Assembly (NCBI GenBank): GCA_016197405.1
Contig: JACPVR010000026.1
Location: forward strand, 1 to 64,000
Origin: Mycobacterium sp.
GTDB lineage: Bacteria > Actinomycetota > Actinomycetes > Mycobacteriales > Mycobacteriaceae
Reading direction: 5' to 3'
DNA: 64,000 nucleotides
The notes below the pieces were generated by a model, which had not been told where the DNA came from, ran no database searches, and was given only the letters and a program-made list of their open reading frames with translations. Below, piece by piece: positions 16,679 through 25,858 of this stretch (within the stretch, counting starts at the first letter, position 1; every line of letters begins with the position of its first letter). Made by a program: the position numbers and the translations under genes.

Positions 16679-17997
16679 GGATGAACCGATCCTTCTCCCA
16701 ACGCAATCCGCTCGTGCTCGGCGCGGCGGGCATCACCATCGTGGCCCTCGTCGTGGCTGGTGCCCTCGGCAATCGCTACCTGCCGTTCGTGAACCAGGCC
16801 AAGAGCTATACGGCATATTTCACCGATGCAGGCGGTCTGTTCACCGGAGCGATCGTGCAGGTCTCGGGATACCCGGTGGGCAAGGTCTCCGATATCACCC
16901 TGGAAGACGCCGGTGTGCTCGTCACGTTCGACGTCGCAAAGGACATCCATCTCGGCCAGGACACCGAGGCGGCGATCAGGACGAAGGGCCTGCTGGGAAC
17001 CAAGGAACTCGACGTCACCCCGCGCGGCGCGGGCCAACTGGCCGGCGCCATCCCGATGGACCGCACCACCTCGCCGTACCAACTTCCCGATGCCCTCGGC
17101 GATCTGGCGACCACGATCAACGGGGTCGACACCGACATGGTGTCGGATTCCCTTGCCACGCTGGCACAGACGTTCGCAGACACACCGCCGCACCTGAAGA
17201 ATGCGGTGCAGGGGGTTTCCCGGTTCGCCGAGACCCTGAGTACGCGCGACGCGCAATTGCGCACACTGCTCGACGACGCGGCGAAGGCCACCGGCGTGCT
17301 GGCCAACCGCACCGACCAGATCGTCGGGTTGGTGCGTGACACCAATGCGCTTCTGGCCCAATTGCAGACGCAGAGCAATGCGCTGGATCAGATCGCGTCG
17401 AACATCTCGGCGGTATCCGGTCAACTCAAGGCGTTCATCGCCGAGAATCGCCGAGAGCTCAAACCGGCTCTGGACAAGCTCAATGGTGTGTTGGCCATCG
17501 TCGACAATCGCAAGGAGCGAATCCAGCAGGCGGTCAAGGGCCTCAACACCTACGCGATGGCCGTGGGCGAGACCGTCTCCTCGGGCCCGTTCTTCAAGGC
17601 TTACGTGTCGAATCTGTTGCCCGGCCAGTTCATTCAGCCGTTCGTCGATGCGGCATTCTCCGATCTGGGAACAGACCCCGCCACCAAGCTGCCCTCCCAG
17701 CTCAATGACCCGCAGACCGGTCAGCCGGGCACACCAGCCCTGCCCGTGCCCTATCCGCGGACCGGTCAAGGGGGAGACCCGCGGCTCAGTGTGCCCGACG
17801 CCATCACCGGGAACCTCGATCCCGCGCTGCCTGCCCAGTCCCCGGGTCGCTACCCGTACCGACCCGAGCCGTCGGCGCCTGCTCCCGGCGGGCCGCCGCC
17901 GGGACCCCCTGCTCCACCGCCGGCCGGCATGGAGTCCGCGCCCGAGCCGACACCGGCACCTGTCTACCTGCCCGCACCCGGCGAGGAGTCGCCATGA
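16675..17997 (+). CDS. mceC: MceC-type substrate-binding protein
   Basis: This is a 440-residue Mce/MlaD protein starting at the ATGA overlap with mceB, not at the earlier ATG of the ORF track. A membrane helix (LVLGAAGITIVALVVAGAL) precedes the MlaD domain with GGLFTGAIVQVSGYPVGKVS and GLLGTKELDV. The helical tunnel region covers about 140-310. The last 110 residues are very Pro/Gly-rich (PGGPPPGPPAPPPAG), a feature of several MceC proteins that may reach into the cell wall. Its stop overlaps mceD as ATGA, so translation of the operon is tightly coupled. Confidence 0.93.
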   Translation: MRMNRSFSQRNPLVLGAAGITIVALVVAGALGNRYLPFVNQAKSYTAYFTDAGGLFTGAIVQVSGYPVGKVSDITLEDAGVLVTFDVAKDIHLGQDTEAAIRTKGLLGTKELDVTPRGAGQLAGAIPMDRTTSPYQLPDALGDLATTINGVDTDMVSDSLATLAQTFADTPPHLKNAVQGVSRFAETLSTRDAQLRTLLDDAAKATGVLANRTDQIVGLVRDTNALLAQLQTQSNALDQIASNISAVSGQLKAFIAENRRELKPALDKLNGVLAIVDNRKERIQQAVKGLNTYAMAVGETVSSGPFFKAYVSNLLPGQFIQPFVDAAFSDLGTDPATKLPSQLNDPQTGQPGTPALPVPYPRTGQGGDPRLSVPDAITGNLDPALPAQSPGRYPYRPEPSAPAPGGPPPGPPAPPPAGMESAPEPTPAPVYLPAPGEESP

Positions 17998-19295
17998 GAA
18001 GGCCGGCACCGAATCCTCGATCGCTGCTCGCCGCCGTTTTGACCGTGACGCTCGTTGCCGGGTGTCTGGTCGCAATGAGATTCCATGACAACGTCGGCAA
18101 GGTCGTGGTCGTCGGATATTTCGACAATAGCACCGGATTGTTTCCCGGAGACGATGTGCGCATCAGGGGCGTCAACGTCGGCAAGGTCGAGTCCATCGAA
18201 CCGCAACCGTTGCGCACGAAGATCACCTTCTGGTTCGACCGCAGATACAAGGTGCCCGCCGATGCGACGGCGGTGATCCTTTCGCCGCAGTTGGTCACCG
18301 GCCGGGCGATACAGCTGACCCCGCCGTTCACCGGTGGCCCTGTGATGGCCGACGGGGCCGTCATCGGTCCGGACCGCACCGCGGTACCGGTGGAGTGGGA
18401 CGAGGTGCGCGCGCAATTGGAGCGTCTGACCGACATGCTCCAACCCAGCAAACCGGGGGGAGTGAGCTCGCTGGGGGCGATCATCAACACGGCCGCAGAC
18501 AACCTGAGGGGCCAGGGCACCTCGATCCGAGACACCATCATGAAGCTGTCGACGACGATGTCGACGCTCGACGACCACAGCGACGACGTGTTCGGCACCA
18601 TCAAGAGTTTGTCGCTGCTGGTCTCGGCATTGCGCGACAGCAGCGATCTGCTGGTGCAGCTCAACGGCAATCTGTCCTCGGTGTCCGGGCTGCTCGCCGA
18701 CGACCCCCACGAGGTCGGCCGGGCCGTCGAGGACCTCAACGGCGTCGTCGACGACGTGCGGACCTTCGTCGCCGAGAACCGCGAGCCCATCGGCATCGCC
18801 TCGGACAAGCTGGCCTCGATCAGCAATGCGGTGACCGCCAGTCTCGACGATCTCAAACAAACACTGCATCTGGCCCCCACGGTGATGGCGAACTTCAACA
18901 ACATCTACGAGCCCGCCAACGGTTCGCTGACCGGCGAACTCATGATCAACAACTTCGCCAACCCGCTGTCGTTCGTCTGCGGTGCCATCCAGGCGGCCTC
19001 CCGACTGGGTTCGGAGGAGGCAGCCAAGCTGTGTGTGCAATACCTGGCTCCCATCGTGAAGAACCGGCAGTACAACTTCCTGCCTTTCGGCGAGAACCTC
19101 GTCGTCGGCGCCCAGGCCCGTCCCAACGAGGTGACCTACAGCGAGGACTGGCTCAGGCCCGACTCGGTCCCGCCGGCTCCGGCCGGCACCGCCGAGCCGC
19201 CGTCACCCGCGGAGGCGCCGGGCCCGATTCCGGTATCCACCGATCCGGGCGCCGGACTGTCCGGCCTGATGTCGCCGCAGGGAGGTGGCTCATGA
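17994..19295 (+). CDS. mceD: MceD-type substrate-binding protein
   Basis: This is a 433-residue Mce/MlaD protein. The MlaD domain shows TGLFPGDDVRIRGVNVGKVESI and LVTGRAIQLTPP, followed by a long helical region and a Pro-rich C-terminal tail. The N-terminal hydrophobic segment ends LTVTLVAGC, which fits a lipobox at Cys24 after an Arg-containing n-region; MceD proteins are usually simply anchored by a helix, so lipidation is possible but unproved. It overlaps mceC and mceE by ATGA at both ends. NFANPLSFVCGAIQAA in the C-terminal half is a conserved stretch of the family. Confidence 0.93.
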   Translation: MRRPAPNPRSLLAAVLTVTLVAGCLVAMRFHDNVGKVVVVGYFDNSTGLFPGDDVRIRGVNVGKVESIEPQPLRTKITFWFDRRYKVPADATAVILSPQLVTGRAIQLTPPFTGGPVMADGAVIGPDRTAVPVEWDEVRAQLERLTDMLQPSKPGGVSSLGAIINTAADNLRGQGTSIRDTIMKLSTTMSTLDDHSDDVFGTIKSLSLLVSALRDSSDLLVQLNGNLSSVSGLLADDPHEVGRAVEDLNGVVDDVRTFVAENREPIGIASDKLASISNAVTASLDDLKQTLHLAPTVMANFNNIYEPANGSLTGELMINNFANPLSFVCGAIQAASRLGSEEAAKLCVQYLAPIVKNRQYNFLPFGENLVVGAQARPNEVTYSEDWLRPDSVPPAPAGTAEPPSPAEAPGPIPVSTDPGAGLSGLMSPQGGGS

Positions 19296-20449
19296 CGATC
19301 ACGCTGATCCGCCGAATCCGTTGCACGCTGGCGGGATTGGTCCTCATCGCAGTGGCGTCGGGCTGCGGCTGGCAGGGCGTCAATTCCCTGCCGCTGCCCG
19401 GCACCGCGGGTAATGGCCCGGGCTCATTCGTCGTCCAGGCGCAGATGGCCGATGTCAACAACATCACCGCCAACTCCCGTGTCCGGGTGGCCGACGTGAC
19501 GGTCGGCCACGTCACCAAGGTCGAACTGCAGGGTGGGCACGCATTGGTGACGATGCGGCTGGACGGCAATGTCGACCTGCCCGCCAACTCCACTGTCAAG
19601 ATCGGCACGACGACGATCTTCGGCTCGTTGCACATCGAGTTGGCGCCGCCGACAAGCGAAGCGCCGCAAGGAAAACTGCGGAACGGGTCGTTGATCGCAC
19701 TGTCCCGCTCGGGTGCCTACCCCAGCCCGGAGCAGACGCTGGCCGCTTTGTCGATGGTGCTCAACGGCGGCGGTCTGGCTCAAGCCGGTGACATCACCGA
19801 GGCGCTGAGCACTGCGTTCCGCGGACGTGAACACGATCTCCGAAATCTGCTCGAACAGCTCGACACCTTTGCCACGAACCTCAATGGTCAGAGCACCGAC
19901 ATCATCGCGGCCACCGACAGCCTCAACGCCCTGGTCGGCACGTTCGCGGCGCAACAACCGGTGCTCGACCGTGCGGTGAAGACCATTCCCGATGCGTTGG
20001 CGGTGCTCGACGGCGAACGGGACAATCTGGTGGAAGCCGCCGACAAGCTGGGCAAGTTCAGCGCCCTGACCACCGACACCATCAACCAGAGCAAGCAGAA
20101 CCTGGTCGCCGAACTGCGCGATGTCGGACCGGTGCTGGAGTCGTTGGCCGATGCCGGCCCCGCGCTGACTCGCTCGCTCGGGTTGTTGCCGACCTATCCG
20201 TTCCCCAACGCGACCATCGACAAGTGGCAGCGCGGCGATTCGGCCAACCTGACGGCCGTCATCGACCTGACGTTGAGCCGCATCGATGCCGGCCTGTTCA
20301 CCGGCACCCGGTGGGAATGCGACCTGACGAATCTGGAGCTGCAGTGGGGGCGCACGATCGGCCAATTCCCCAGCCCCTGCATGGCCGGTGGACCGAACAA
20401 CGGGGGTAATCCGCTGACCGCCCCGTATCGCTTCGACCAAGGGCGCTGA
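19292..20449 (+). CDS. mceE: MceE-type lipoprotein (LprK-like)
   Basis: This is a 385-residue Mce/MlaD lipoprotein. The signal peptide RRIRCTLAGLVLIAVASGC has a good lipobox ending at Cys25, as expected for MceE proteins. The MlaD domain follows (ITANSRVRVADVTVGHVTKVEL, TTIFGSLHIELAPP), then helices and a C-terminal region with ECDLTNLELQWGRTIGQFPSPC. The ORF track merges it with an upstream out-of-frame stretch; ATG 19292 is the real start because it overlaps the mceD stop as ATGA. mceF follows two nt after its stop. It probably anchors the Mce hexamer to the outer leaflet of the plasma membrane. Confidence 0.94.
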   Translation: MTITLIRRIRCTLAGLVLIAVASGCGWQGVNSLPLPGTAGNGPGSFVVQAQMADVNNITANSRVRVADVTVGHVTKVELQGGHALVTMRLDGNVDLPANSTVKIGTTTIFGSLHIELAPPTSEAPQGKLRNGSLIALSRSGAYPSPEQTLAALSMVLNGGGLAQAGDITEALSTAFRGREHDLRNLLEQLDTFATNLNGQSTDIIAATDSLNALVGTFAAQQPVLDRAVKTIPDALAVLDGERDNLVEAADKLGKFSALTTDTINQSKQNLVAELRDVGPVLESLADAGPALTRSLGLLPTYPFPNATIDKWQRGDSANLTAVIDLTLSRIDAGLFTGTRWECDLTNLELQWGRTIGQFPSPCMAGGPNNGGNPLTAPYRFDQGR

Positions 20450-20451
20450 AC

Positions 20452-21906
20452 ATGCATTTGAATCGGCAGGCCCGCATTCAGCTGGCGATCTTCACGGTGC
20501 TGGCCATGGTGGCGTTGACGTTGATGACGGTGAACTACATGAAGTTGCCCGCCAAGCTTTTCGGGGTGGGGCATTACACCGTGACGATGGAGCTGCCCCG
20601 CACCGGTGGGCTCTACGTCAGCGGCAACGTCACCTACCGGGGCAGCACCGTCGGACGGGTGGAATCGGTTCACCTGACCGACAACGGGGTGGCGGCCGAA
20701 CTGTCGCTGCGGTCCGGCATCGACATCCCGCGAGACCTCAAGGCCGCCGTGCACAGCCAGTCGGCGATCGGCGAACAGTACGTCGACCTGCGGCCGACCG
20801 ACGCCACGGCACCGCCACTGCGCCAAGGCGATGTGATCGCACTGCAGGACACCTCGGTGCCGACCGACATCAATCGCGTACTCGATGCCGTCAAGACCGG
20901 CCTGGAGGCGGTGCCGCGCGACAACCTCAAGACCGTCATCGACGAGTCCTACACTGCCGTAGGCGGTTTGGGTCCACAGCTGTCCGCAATAGTCAAGGGC
21001 ACCGTCTATCTGTCGACCGAGGCTCGCAAGAATCTGGACCCGATTCTCACCCTCATCGACGATGCCGGACCGGTTCTCGATTCGCAGAACGACTCCGCCG
21101 AGGCCATCGCGAGCTGGGCGTCGCACCTGGCCACCGTCACCGGCGAACTGCAGACACACGACGCCGCCGTCGCCGGAGTCGTCGACAAGGGCGGGCCTGC
21201 CCTGGACGAGGCACGCCTGCTCGTCGACCGTCTGCAGCCCACCATCCCCGTTCTGATGGCCAATCTGGTCGGCGTCGGCCAGGTCGGGCTGACCTACCGA
21301 AGCGACCTCGAACAAATCCTGGTCATGCTGCCCCAGCTCGTCGCCATCGAGCAGGGGGCGTTGATCGCCAATGTCAACACCGATCAGGCATACAAAGGTG
21401 CCTACCTGAGCTTCAATCTGAATCTCAACATGCCGCCACCGTGCACCACCGGATACCTGCCGGCGCAGCAGACGCGCAGCGCCGCACTGCAGGACTACCC
21501 GGACCGGGCGCCCGGCGAGTATTACTGCCGGATACCGCAGGACTCCGAGTTCAACGTGCGTGGTGCGCGCAATACTCCATGCGAGACGCGTCCGGGCAAG
21601 CGCGCGGCCACGGTGCAGTTATGTGAGAGCGACGAGCCGTACGTGCCACTCAACGACGGGTTCAACTGGAAAGGCGATCCCAACGCGACGACCACCGGAC
21701 AAGCGGTACCCCAGCCCCCGCCCGGCCCGATCGGGGCGGATCTACCCGATCGCGCGGCCGTACCACCGCTGGCCGCCGCCTACTACGACCCGGCAACGGG
21801 CAGCTACACCGGGCCGGACGGGCGCCGGTATACCCAGTCTGATCTCGCCGGGACCGCGCTGAAAGACAAGAGCTGGCAGGCGATGTTGCTGCCGCCGGGA
21901 CACTGA
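20452..21906 (+). CDS. mceF: MceF-type substrate-binding protein
   Basis: This is a 484-residue Mce/MlaD protein, last of the operon. The N-terminal helix is IQLAIFTVLAMVALTLMTV. MlaD motifs include GGLYVSGNVTYRGSTVGRVESV and SAIGEQYVDL. The C-terminal 150 residues contain several Cys and end with YYDPATGSYTGPDGRRYTQSDL, a segment typical of mycobacterial MceF. It is convergent with the GAF-ANTAR gene, which begins 7 nt beyond its stop. No Mas (Mce-associated membrane) gene follows, unlike the mce1 and mce4 operons. Confidence 0.94.
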   Translation: MHLNRQARIQLAIFTVLAMVALTLMTVNYMKLPAKLFGVGHYTVTMELPRTGGLYVSGNVTYRGSTVGRVESVHLTDNGVAAELSLRSGIDIPRDLKAAVHSQSAIGEQYVDLRPTDATAPPLRQGDVIALQDTSVPTDINRVLDAVKTGLEAVPRDNLKTVIDESYTAVGGLGPQLSAIVKGTVYLSTEARKNLDPILTLIDDAGPVLDSQNDSAEAIASWASHLATVTGELQTHDAAVAGVVDKGGPALDEARLLVDRLQPTIPVLMANLVGVGQVGLTYRSDLEQILVMLPQLVAIEQGALIANVNTDQAYKGAYLSFNLNLNMPPPCTTGYLPAQQTRSAALQDYPDRAPGEYYCRIPQDSEFNVRGARNTPCETRPGKRAATVQLCESDEPYVPLNDGFNWKGDPNATTTGQAVPQPPPGPIGADLPDRAAVPPLAAAYYDPATGSYTGPDGRRYTQSDLAGTALKDKSWQAMLLPPGH

Positions 21907-21912
21907 CGGGCC

Positions 21913-22590
21913 TCACTGGCCGCGGGTATCGAGCACTCGTTGCGCGACGTCGCTCAACTTGGTGTTGCTCGACTGCGACAGCTCACGTAGCAGCGCGAAC
22001 GCCTGGACCGCGTCGATGTTGAAGCGTTCCATGATCACACCCTTGGCCTGACCGATGACGTCACGGCTCAGCAATGCCGATTGCAGCTGCTCGCCGCGTC
22101 GGCTCGCGATGATCGCCGCCGCGGCTTGCGCGGCCAGCACCGAACCGATCGCCTCGGATTCGCTGTCGAAAACACCGGGCTCGAAGGCGAACAGGTTCAG
22201 GGCACCCGCTGTTCTGTCGGCGGTGTAGAGCTTGAAAGAAAGCCCTCCACGCACGCCGAGCGCCAGCGCGTCGCGGGTGTAGTGCGGCCACCGTGTCTCG
22301 GTCTCGAAGTCGTCGGACCGCACGACCAGCTCGTCGACCGCTGCTTGCAGACAGGGGCCTTCCTTGTGCTTCATCTGTAGTTCGTCGAGCTCATGGGGTA
22401 ACCCGGAGGTGCCGGCCAGTGAGTCGAAGGTGCCGCCTTTGCCGATGAGAAGCACACCGGCGGCATCAGCGCCGGGGATCAGTTCGATTGCCGCCTCGGT
22501 GACCTCCGACAACACCTGTTCGACGCCGATCGGTCCGGCCATCGAACGTGCCAGCTCGGCCATTTTCACCGCCAGATCATGGTTGGGCAT
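21913..22590 (-). CDS. GAF and ANTAR domain protein
   Basis: This is a protein of 225 residues from ATG 22590 (a GTG at 22626 would add 12; neither has a clear ribosome-binding site). Residues 25-165 form a GAF sensor (GADAAGVLLIGKGGTF, QMKHKEGPCLQAA) and the last 55 residues an ANTAR RNA-binding domain (DVIGQAKGVIMERFNIDAVQAFALLREL). ANTAR proteins bind paired hexaloop hairpins in mRNA leaders and prevent termination. It diverges from a PAS-GGDEF protein. Its RNA targets are not known; the neighbouring mce operon is only one possibility. Confidence 0.92.
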   Translation of the reverse strand: MPNHDLAVKMAELARSMAGPIGVEQVLSEVTEAAIELIPGADAAGVLLIGKGGTFDSLAGTSGLPHELDELQMKHKEGPCLQAAVDELVVRSDDFETETRWPHYTRDALALGVRGGLSFKLYTADRTAGALNLFAFEPGVFDSESEAIGSVLAAQAAAAIIASRRGEQLQSALLSRDVIGQAKGVIMERFNIDAVQAFALLRELSQSSNTKLSDVAQRVLDTRGQ

Positions 22591-22690
22591 GTGTGAGGGT
22601 GCCCATTCGGCGGGCACTCGACCCACCGTGGCGATGCGATCGCCCGAAGCTGACCGTTCGGGGCGCCGCTACCAGGTACTTTGTTGGGGC

Positions 22691-24316
22691 ATGTCCCCTC
22701 CATCGACCCCACCTGCCGGCGCGGCTCTGCCACGTTCGTCGGGTCCGGGTGTCGCCGGTGAGGGCTGGTACCGCAGGTTGGTGGAACAGAGCCCCGACGG
22801 CATCTGCGTGTACTCCGAGCGCGCCGTGGTCTTCGTGAACACCGCGGGCGTCCGAATGATGGGAGCCGATTCCAGCGCCGACATCATCGGCCGCCCCGTC
22901 ACCGACTTCGTCACGGCAGAGTCGATCTCCTCGATGCTGCCCCATCTGCTCGAACTCAGGAATCCCGGCGACGCCACACCACACCTGGCGGCCGAAATGA
23001 TCCGCGCAGACGGCAGCTTGCTCGCTGTCGAGGTGATGGCGGTGAAGCTGAGCTGGGAGGGTGGTGACGCGCTGCAGGTCATCACCCGCGACGTGAGCGC
23101 ACGCGCCGAGGCCGAAGCCGCCCTGCGATATCAGGCCGCCCTGGTCAATCACGTCACCGACGCGATCATCGGGATCACCGCCGATGGGGTGGTGACCAGC
23201 TGGAACCCCGCCGCAGAGGTCATCTACGGACGAGCCGCGGTCGACGCCGTCGGGATGCCCGTCGCCATCGCCGTCGGTGCGGATCTGCGCCCGCCCGCGA
23301 TCATCGCCACGGGCGGGATCGTGCAGGCTCAGCACCGGTCCGCCGACGGGCACTCGCTCGACGTCCGCGTGTCCGTCGCGGCGATGGACGACGGTTATGT
23401 CCTGGTTTGCAGCGATCTGACGGCCCTGCGACGTGCCGAGCAACACTTCGAGGCGGTCGTCACATCGATGATCGAAGGTCTGATCGTCACCGACAAGGAC
23501 GGACGTATCAAGTCCACCAACCCCGCCGTATCGCGGATCCTGGGCCTGGTCGAAGGCACCGATCTGATCGGTCTCGACTTCTTCGAGGTCACCGACGGAC
23601 ATCCGTTCTACGACGAGGACGGGGTGAACATCCCACCGCAAGACCGGCCGGCGCGGCTGGTGCTTCGCACCGGTTCGTCATTCGACAACTTCGTATTCGG
23701 CTGGGACAGCGCGGACGGACGAGGCTGGCTGATGTCCAGTTGCCGGCTGCTAAATCCCGGAAGACCCGGGCATTCGGACATGTTGATCACCTTCATCGAC
23801 ATCACCGCGCAGCGCGCCGACGCCCTGGAGATGAAGTTCCTGGCCACCCATGACGGCCTGACGTCGCTACCCAATCGCGCTGCCGTGCTGAGACGAATCG
23901 ACGACGCGTTGCAGAACACCACGACCGGCGTCCGGTTGCACGCCGTGCTGTTCATCGATGTCGACCACCTCAAGATCACCAACGACACTCACGGTCACCA
24001 GGCGGGCGATGACGTACTGCGCATCACCGCCGAACGGCTGCGGCGCACCGTCGAGACCGACGATGTCGTCGGACGCTGGGGCGGCGACGAATTCGTGATC
24101 CTCATCTGCCGCAACATCTCCGCTGCAGATGTCGACGAGTTGGTCGCTCGACTGCACTCGGCGCTCGCCGCCCCGGCGGTCATCGCGACCACGTCGGTGC
24201 CGATCGGTGCGAGCATCGGCGTCGTCGAGGTCGGTCCGTCGGATCGGCGGACGGCTGATGAGATCCTGCGCGACGCGGATCGCGCCATGTACGAGGCCAA
24301 ACGCGCGCGCCGCTGA
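22691..24316 (+). CDS. multi-PAS diguanylate cyclase (GGDEF)
   Basis: This is a 541-residue signalling protein from ATG 22691; the longer ORF in the track runs back through the divergent gene. Three PAS-like modules follow each other at about 25-130, 145-250 and 255-370. The C-terminal GGDEF domain has DGLTSLPNRAAVL, FIDVDHLKITNDTHGHQAGD and the intact active site RWGGDEF, so it should make cyclic di-GMP from GTP. The inhibitory I-site RxxD is replaced by ETDD, so product inhibition is not expected at that site. No membrane segment is visible. It diverges from the GAF-ANTAR gene. Confidence 0.94.
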   Translation: MSPPSTPPAGAALPRSSGPGVAGEGWYRRLVEQSPDGICVYSERAVVFVNTAGVRMMGADSSADIIGRPVTDFVTAESISSMLPHLLELRNPGDATPHLAAEMIRADGSLLAVEVMAVKLSWEGGDALQVITRDVSARAEAEAALRYQAALVNHVTDAIIGITADGVVTSWNPAAEVIYGRAAVDAVGMPVAIAVGADLRPPAIIATGGIVQAQHRSADGHSLDVRVSVAAMDDGYVLVCSDLTALRRAEQHFEAVVTSMIEGLIVTDKDGRIKSTNPAVSRILGLVEGTDLIGLDFFEVTDGHPFYDEDGVNIPPQDRPARLVLRTGSSFDNFVFGWDSADGRGWLMSSCRLLNPGRPGHSDMLITFIDITAQRADALEMKFLATHDGLTSLPNRAAVLRRIDDALQNTTTGVRLHAVLFIDVDHLKITNDTHGHQAGDDVLRITAERLRRTVETDDVVGRWGGDEFVILICRNISAADVDELVARLHSALAAPAVIATTSVPIGASIGVVEVGPSDRRTADEILRDADRAMYEAKRARR

Positions 24317-24402
24317 GGCTTGCGGTGCCCAGCAGGCATCGCGAGTAACCTCGCGGTATTCCCCTCACCGATAGCCGCGACACCGCCCCCATCCGAATAG
24401 CC

Positions 24403-25404
24403 GTGCTGGCACCGATCGCATGGCGTACCCCGCCTCGTCACTACGGTCCGTGGGAACAGTTCGCCTCACTGCTCACCGAAGGGCTGGTCGGGGCCGGCCA
24501 CGACGTCACATTGTTCGCCACTGCCGATTCGGTCACCTCGGCCCGGTTGCGGGCGACGGCACCACGGGGCTGGTCGGAAGACGCCGAGATCGACGCGAAG
24601 GTCGCCGAGTGTCTGCACATCGCCTCGGTATTCGAAAGCGCCGACGAATTCGACATCATTCACAACGGATTCGATTTTCTGCCACTGACATACAGCGCCT
24701 TGGTCGATACGCCGGTGGTCACCACCATCCACGGGTTCTCTTCGGAGCGCATCGTCCCGGTCTACCAGCGCTACGACGGTGACACGGCGTACGTGTCTAT
24801 CAGCGACGCCGACCGGCACCCCGCTCTGCACTACGCGGCCACCATCCATCACGGTATCGACTGCACGGCATTCGCCGTACATCCGAATCCCGGCGCGCAC
24901 CTGCTGTTCTTCGGCCGGATACATCCCGACAAGGGCACCGCGCACGCCATCGAGGTCGCCCGCCGGTGCGGGCGGCGCCTCGACATCGCCGGAATCATCC
25001 AGGACGAGAACTATTTTCGTGACTCCGTCGCACCGCATATCGACGGGCAGCAGGTGCGCTATCTCGGCCCCGTGGACGCCTCGGCGCGAGCCGAGGTGTT
25101 GGGAGGCGCACACGCCCTGTTGCACCTCATCGATTTCGACGAGCCGTTCGGCTACAGCGTCGCCGAGGCGATGGCCTGCGGTACACCCGTGATCGCCTAT
25201 GCCAGAGGCTCGATGGCAGAGCTGATCACACCCGGTGTCAGTGGCTACCTGGTCGGCGATATCGACTCGGCGGTCACCGCCGTGGCCGCGGCCGGCGAGC
25301 TCGACCGAGAGGTGATCGCCGAGCTCGCCGCCGAGAAGTTCGCCGTCGCACGAATGATCGACAGCTATGTGGACATCTACCGTGACCTGATGGCTCGGGT
25401 ATGA
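24403..25404 (+). CDS. GT4-family glycosyltransferase
   Basis: This is a 333-residue GT-B enzyme of family GT4. LLFFGRIHPDKGTAHAIEVAR starts the C-terminal domain, and EPFGYSVAEAMACGTPVIAYARGSMAE is the E-x7-E nucleotide-sugar motif. TIHGFSSERIVPV and IHHGIDCTAF are also typical. The GTG at 24403 is the only standard start, but it cuts the first strand: the upstream in-frame codons read I-R-I-A before VLAPIAW, so the real start may be the ATC at 24391. It is a paralog of the GT4 gene at 32738, sharing FGRIxPxKG and ENYFRD/QDYFRD segments. Product and acceptor unknown; envelope glycolipid or capsule synthesis is plausible. Confidence 0.9.
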   Translation: MLAPIAWRTPPRHYGPWEQFASLLTEGLVGAGHDVTLFATADSVTSARLRATAPRGWSEDAEIDAKVAECLHIASVFESADEFDIIHNGFDFLPLTYSALVDTPVVTTIHGFSSERIVPVYQRYDGDTAYVSISDADRHPALHYAATIHHGIDCTAFAVHPNPGAHLLFFGRIHPDKGTAHAIEVARRCGRRLDIAGIIQDENYFRDSVAPHIDGQQVRYLGPVDASARAEVLGGAHALLHLIDFDEPFGYSVAEAMACGTPVIAYARGSMAELITPGVSGYLVGDIDSAVTAVAAAGELDREVIAELAAEKFAVARMIDSYVDIYRDLMARV

Positions 25405-25410
25405 CAGCCG

Positions 25411-25857
25411 CTATTCGAACGCCTCGGGGCCCTGCCGCTCGGCGATCATCGCCAGCCGCCACAGACATTCGCGATTGCGGGGCGCCACCCCGGTCAGCTG
25501 CACGGCATCCGGTACCCACCGCAGCGGTGCCGAAACCGCCACCTCGGTCATCTGGACCCGGCAACCATCGGCAGTATCGGCCAATTCCAAGGTGATTCGC
25601 GCTTCGGCTGCCGGTCGGATCTTGGCCAGCAACACCAGTCGCTCCTCGGGTACGCAGCTCTGGACGACGGTCTCGTCGTCGATCACCGTGGGCCAGACAC
25701 CGATGGAGTGCAGGATGCGCGAACCGGTGGCGGGCCACGCCGCACTGACCGCGCGTATGCGGCTGTTCCCGACGACCCAACCGGAGTACGTCCAGCCGTC
25801 GGCCAGCACCGCCCATACCCGTTGACGGGTCGCTGCGATGTCACGCGTGACCGTCAT
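25411..25857 (-). CDS. SRPBCC-family (polyketide cyclase/START-like) protein
   Basis: This is a 148-residue protein of the helix-grip fold. It opens TVTRDIAATRQRVWAVLADGWTYSGWV, the standard SRPBCC beginning, and contains VVQSCVPEERLVLLAKIRPAAEARITLEL in the central sheet. Such proteins bind hydrophobic ligands and some act as cyclases; no catalytic residue can be assigned. Its ATG is one nt after the catalase stop (TGACATG), so it is the second gene of the catalase operon and probably made under the same stress conditions. Confidence 0.85.
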   Translation of the reverse strand: MTVTRDIAATRQRVWAVLADGWTYSGWVVGNSRIRAVSAAWPATGSRILHSIGVWPTVIDDETVVQSCVPEERLVLLAKIRPAAEARITLELADTADGCRVQMTEVAVSAPLRWVPDAVQLTGVAPRNRECLWRLAMIAERQGPEAFE

Positions 25858-25858
25858 G

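Noticed and set aside
16621-18075. 484-codon minus-strand ORF opposite mceC
   Set aside because: Antisense shadow of mceC; Arg/Gly-rich with no family motifs or ribosome-binding site.
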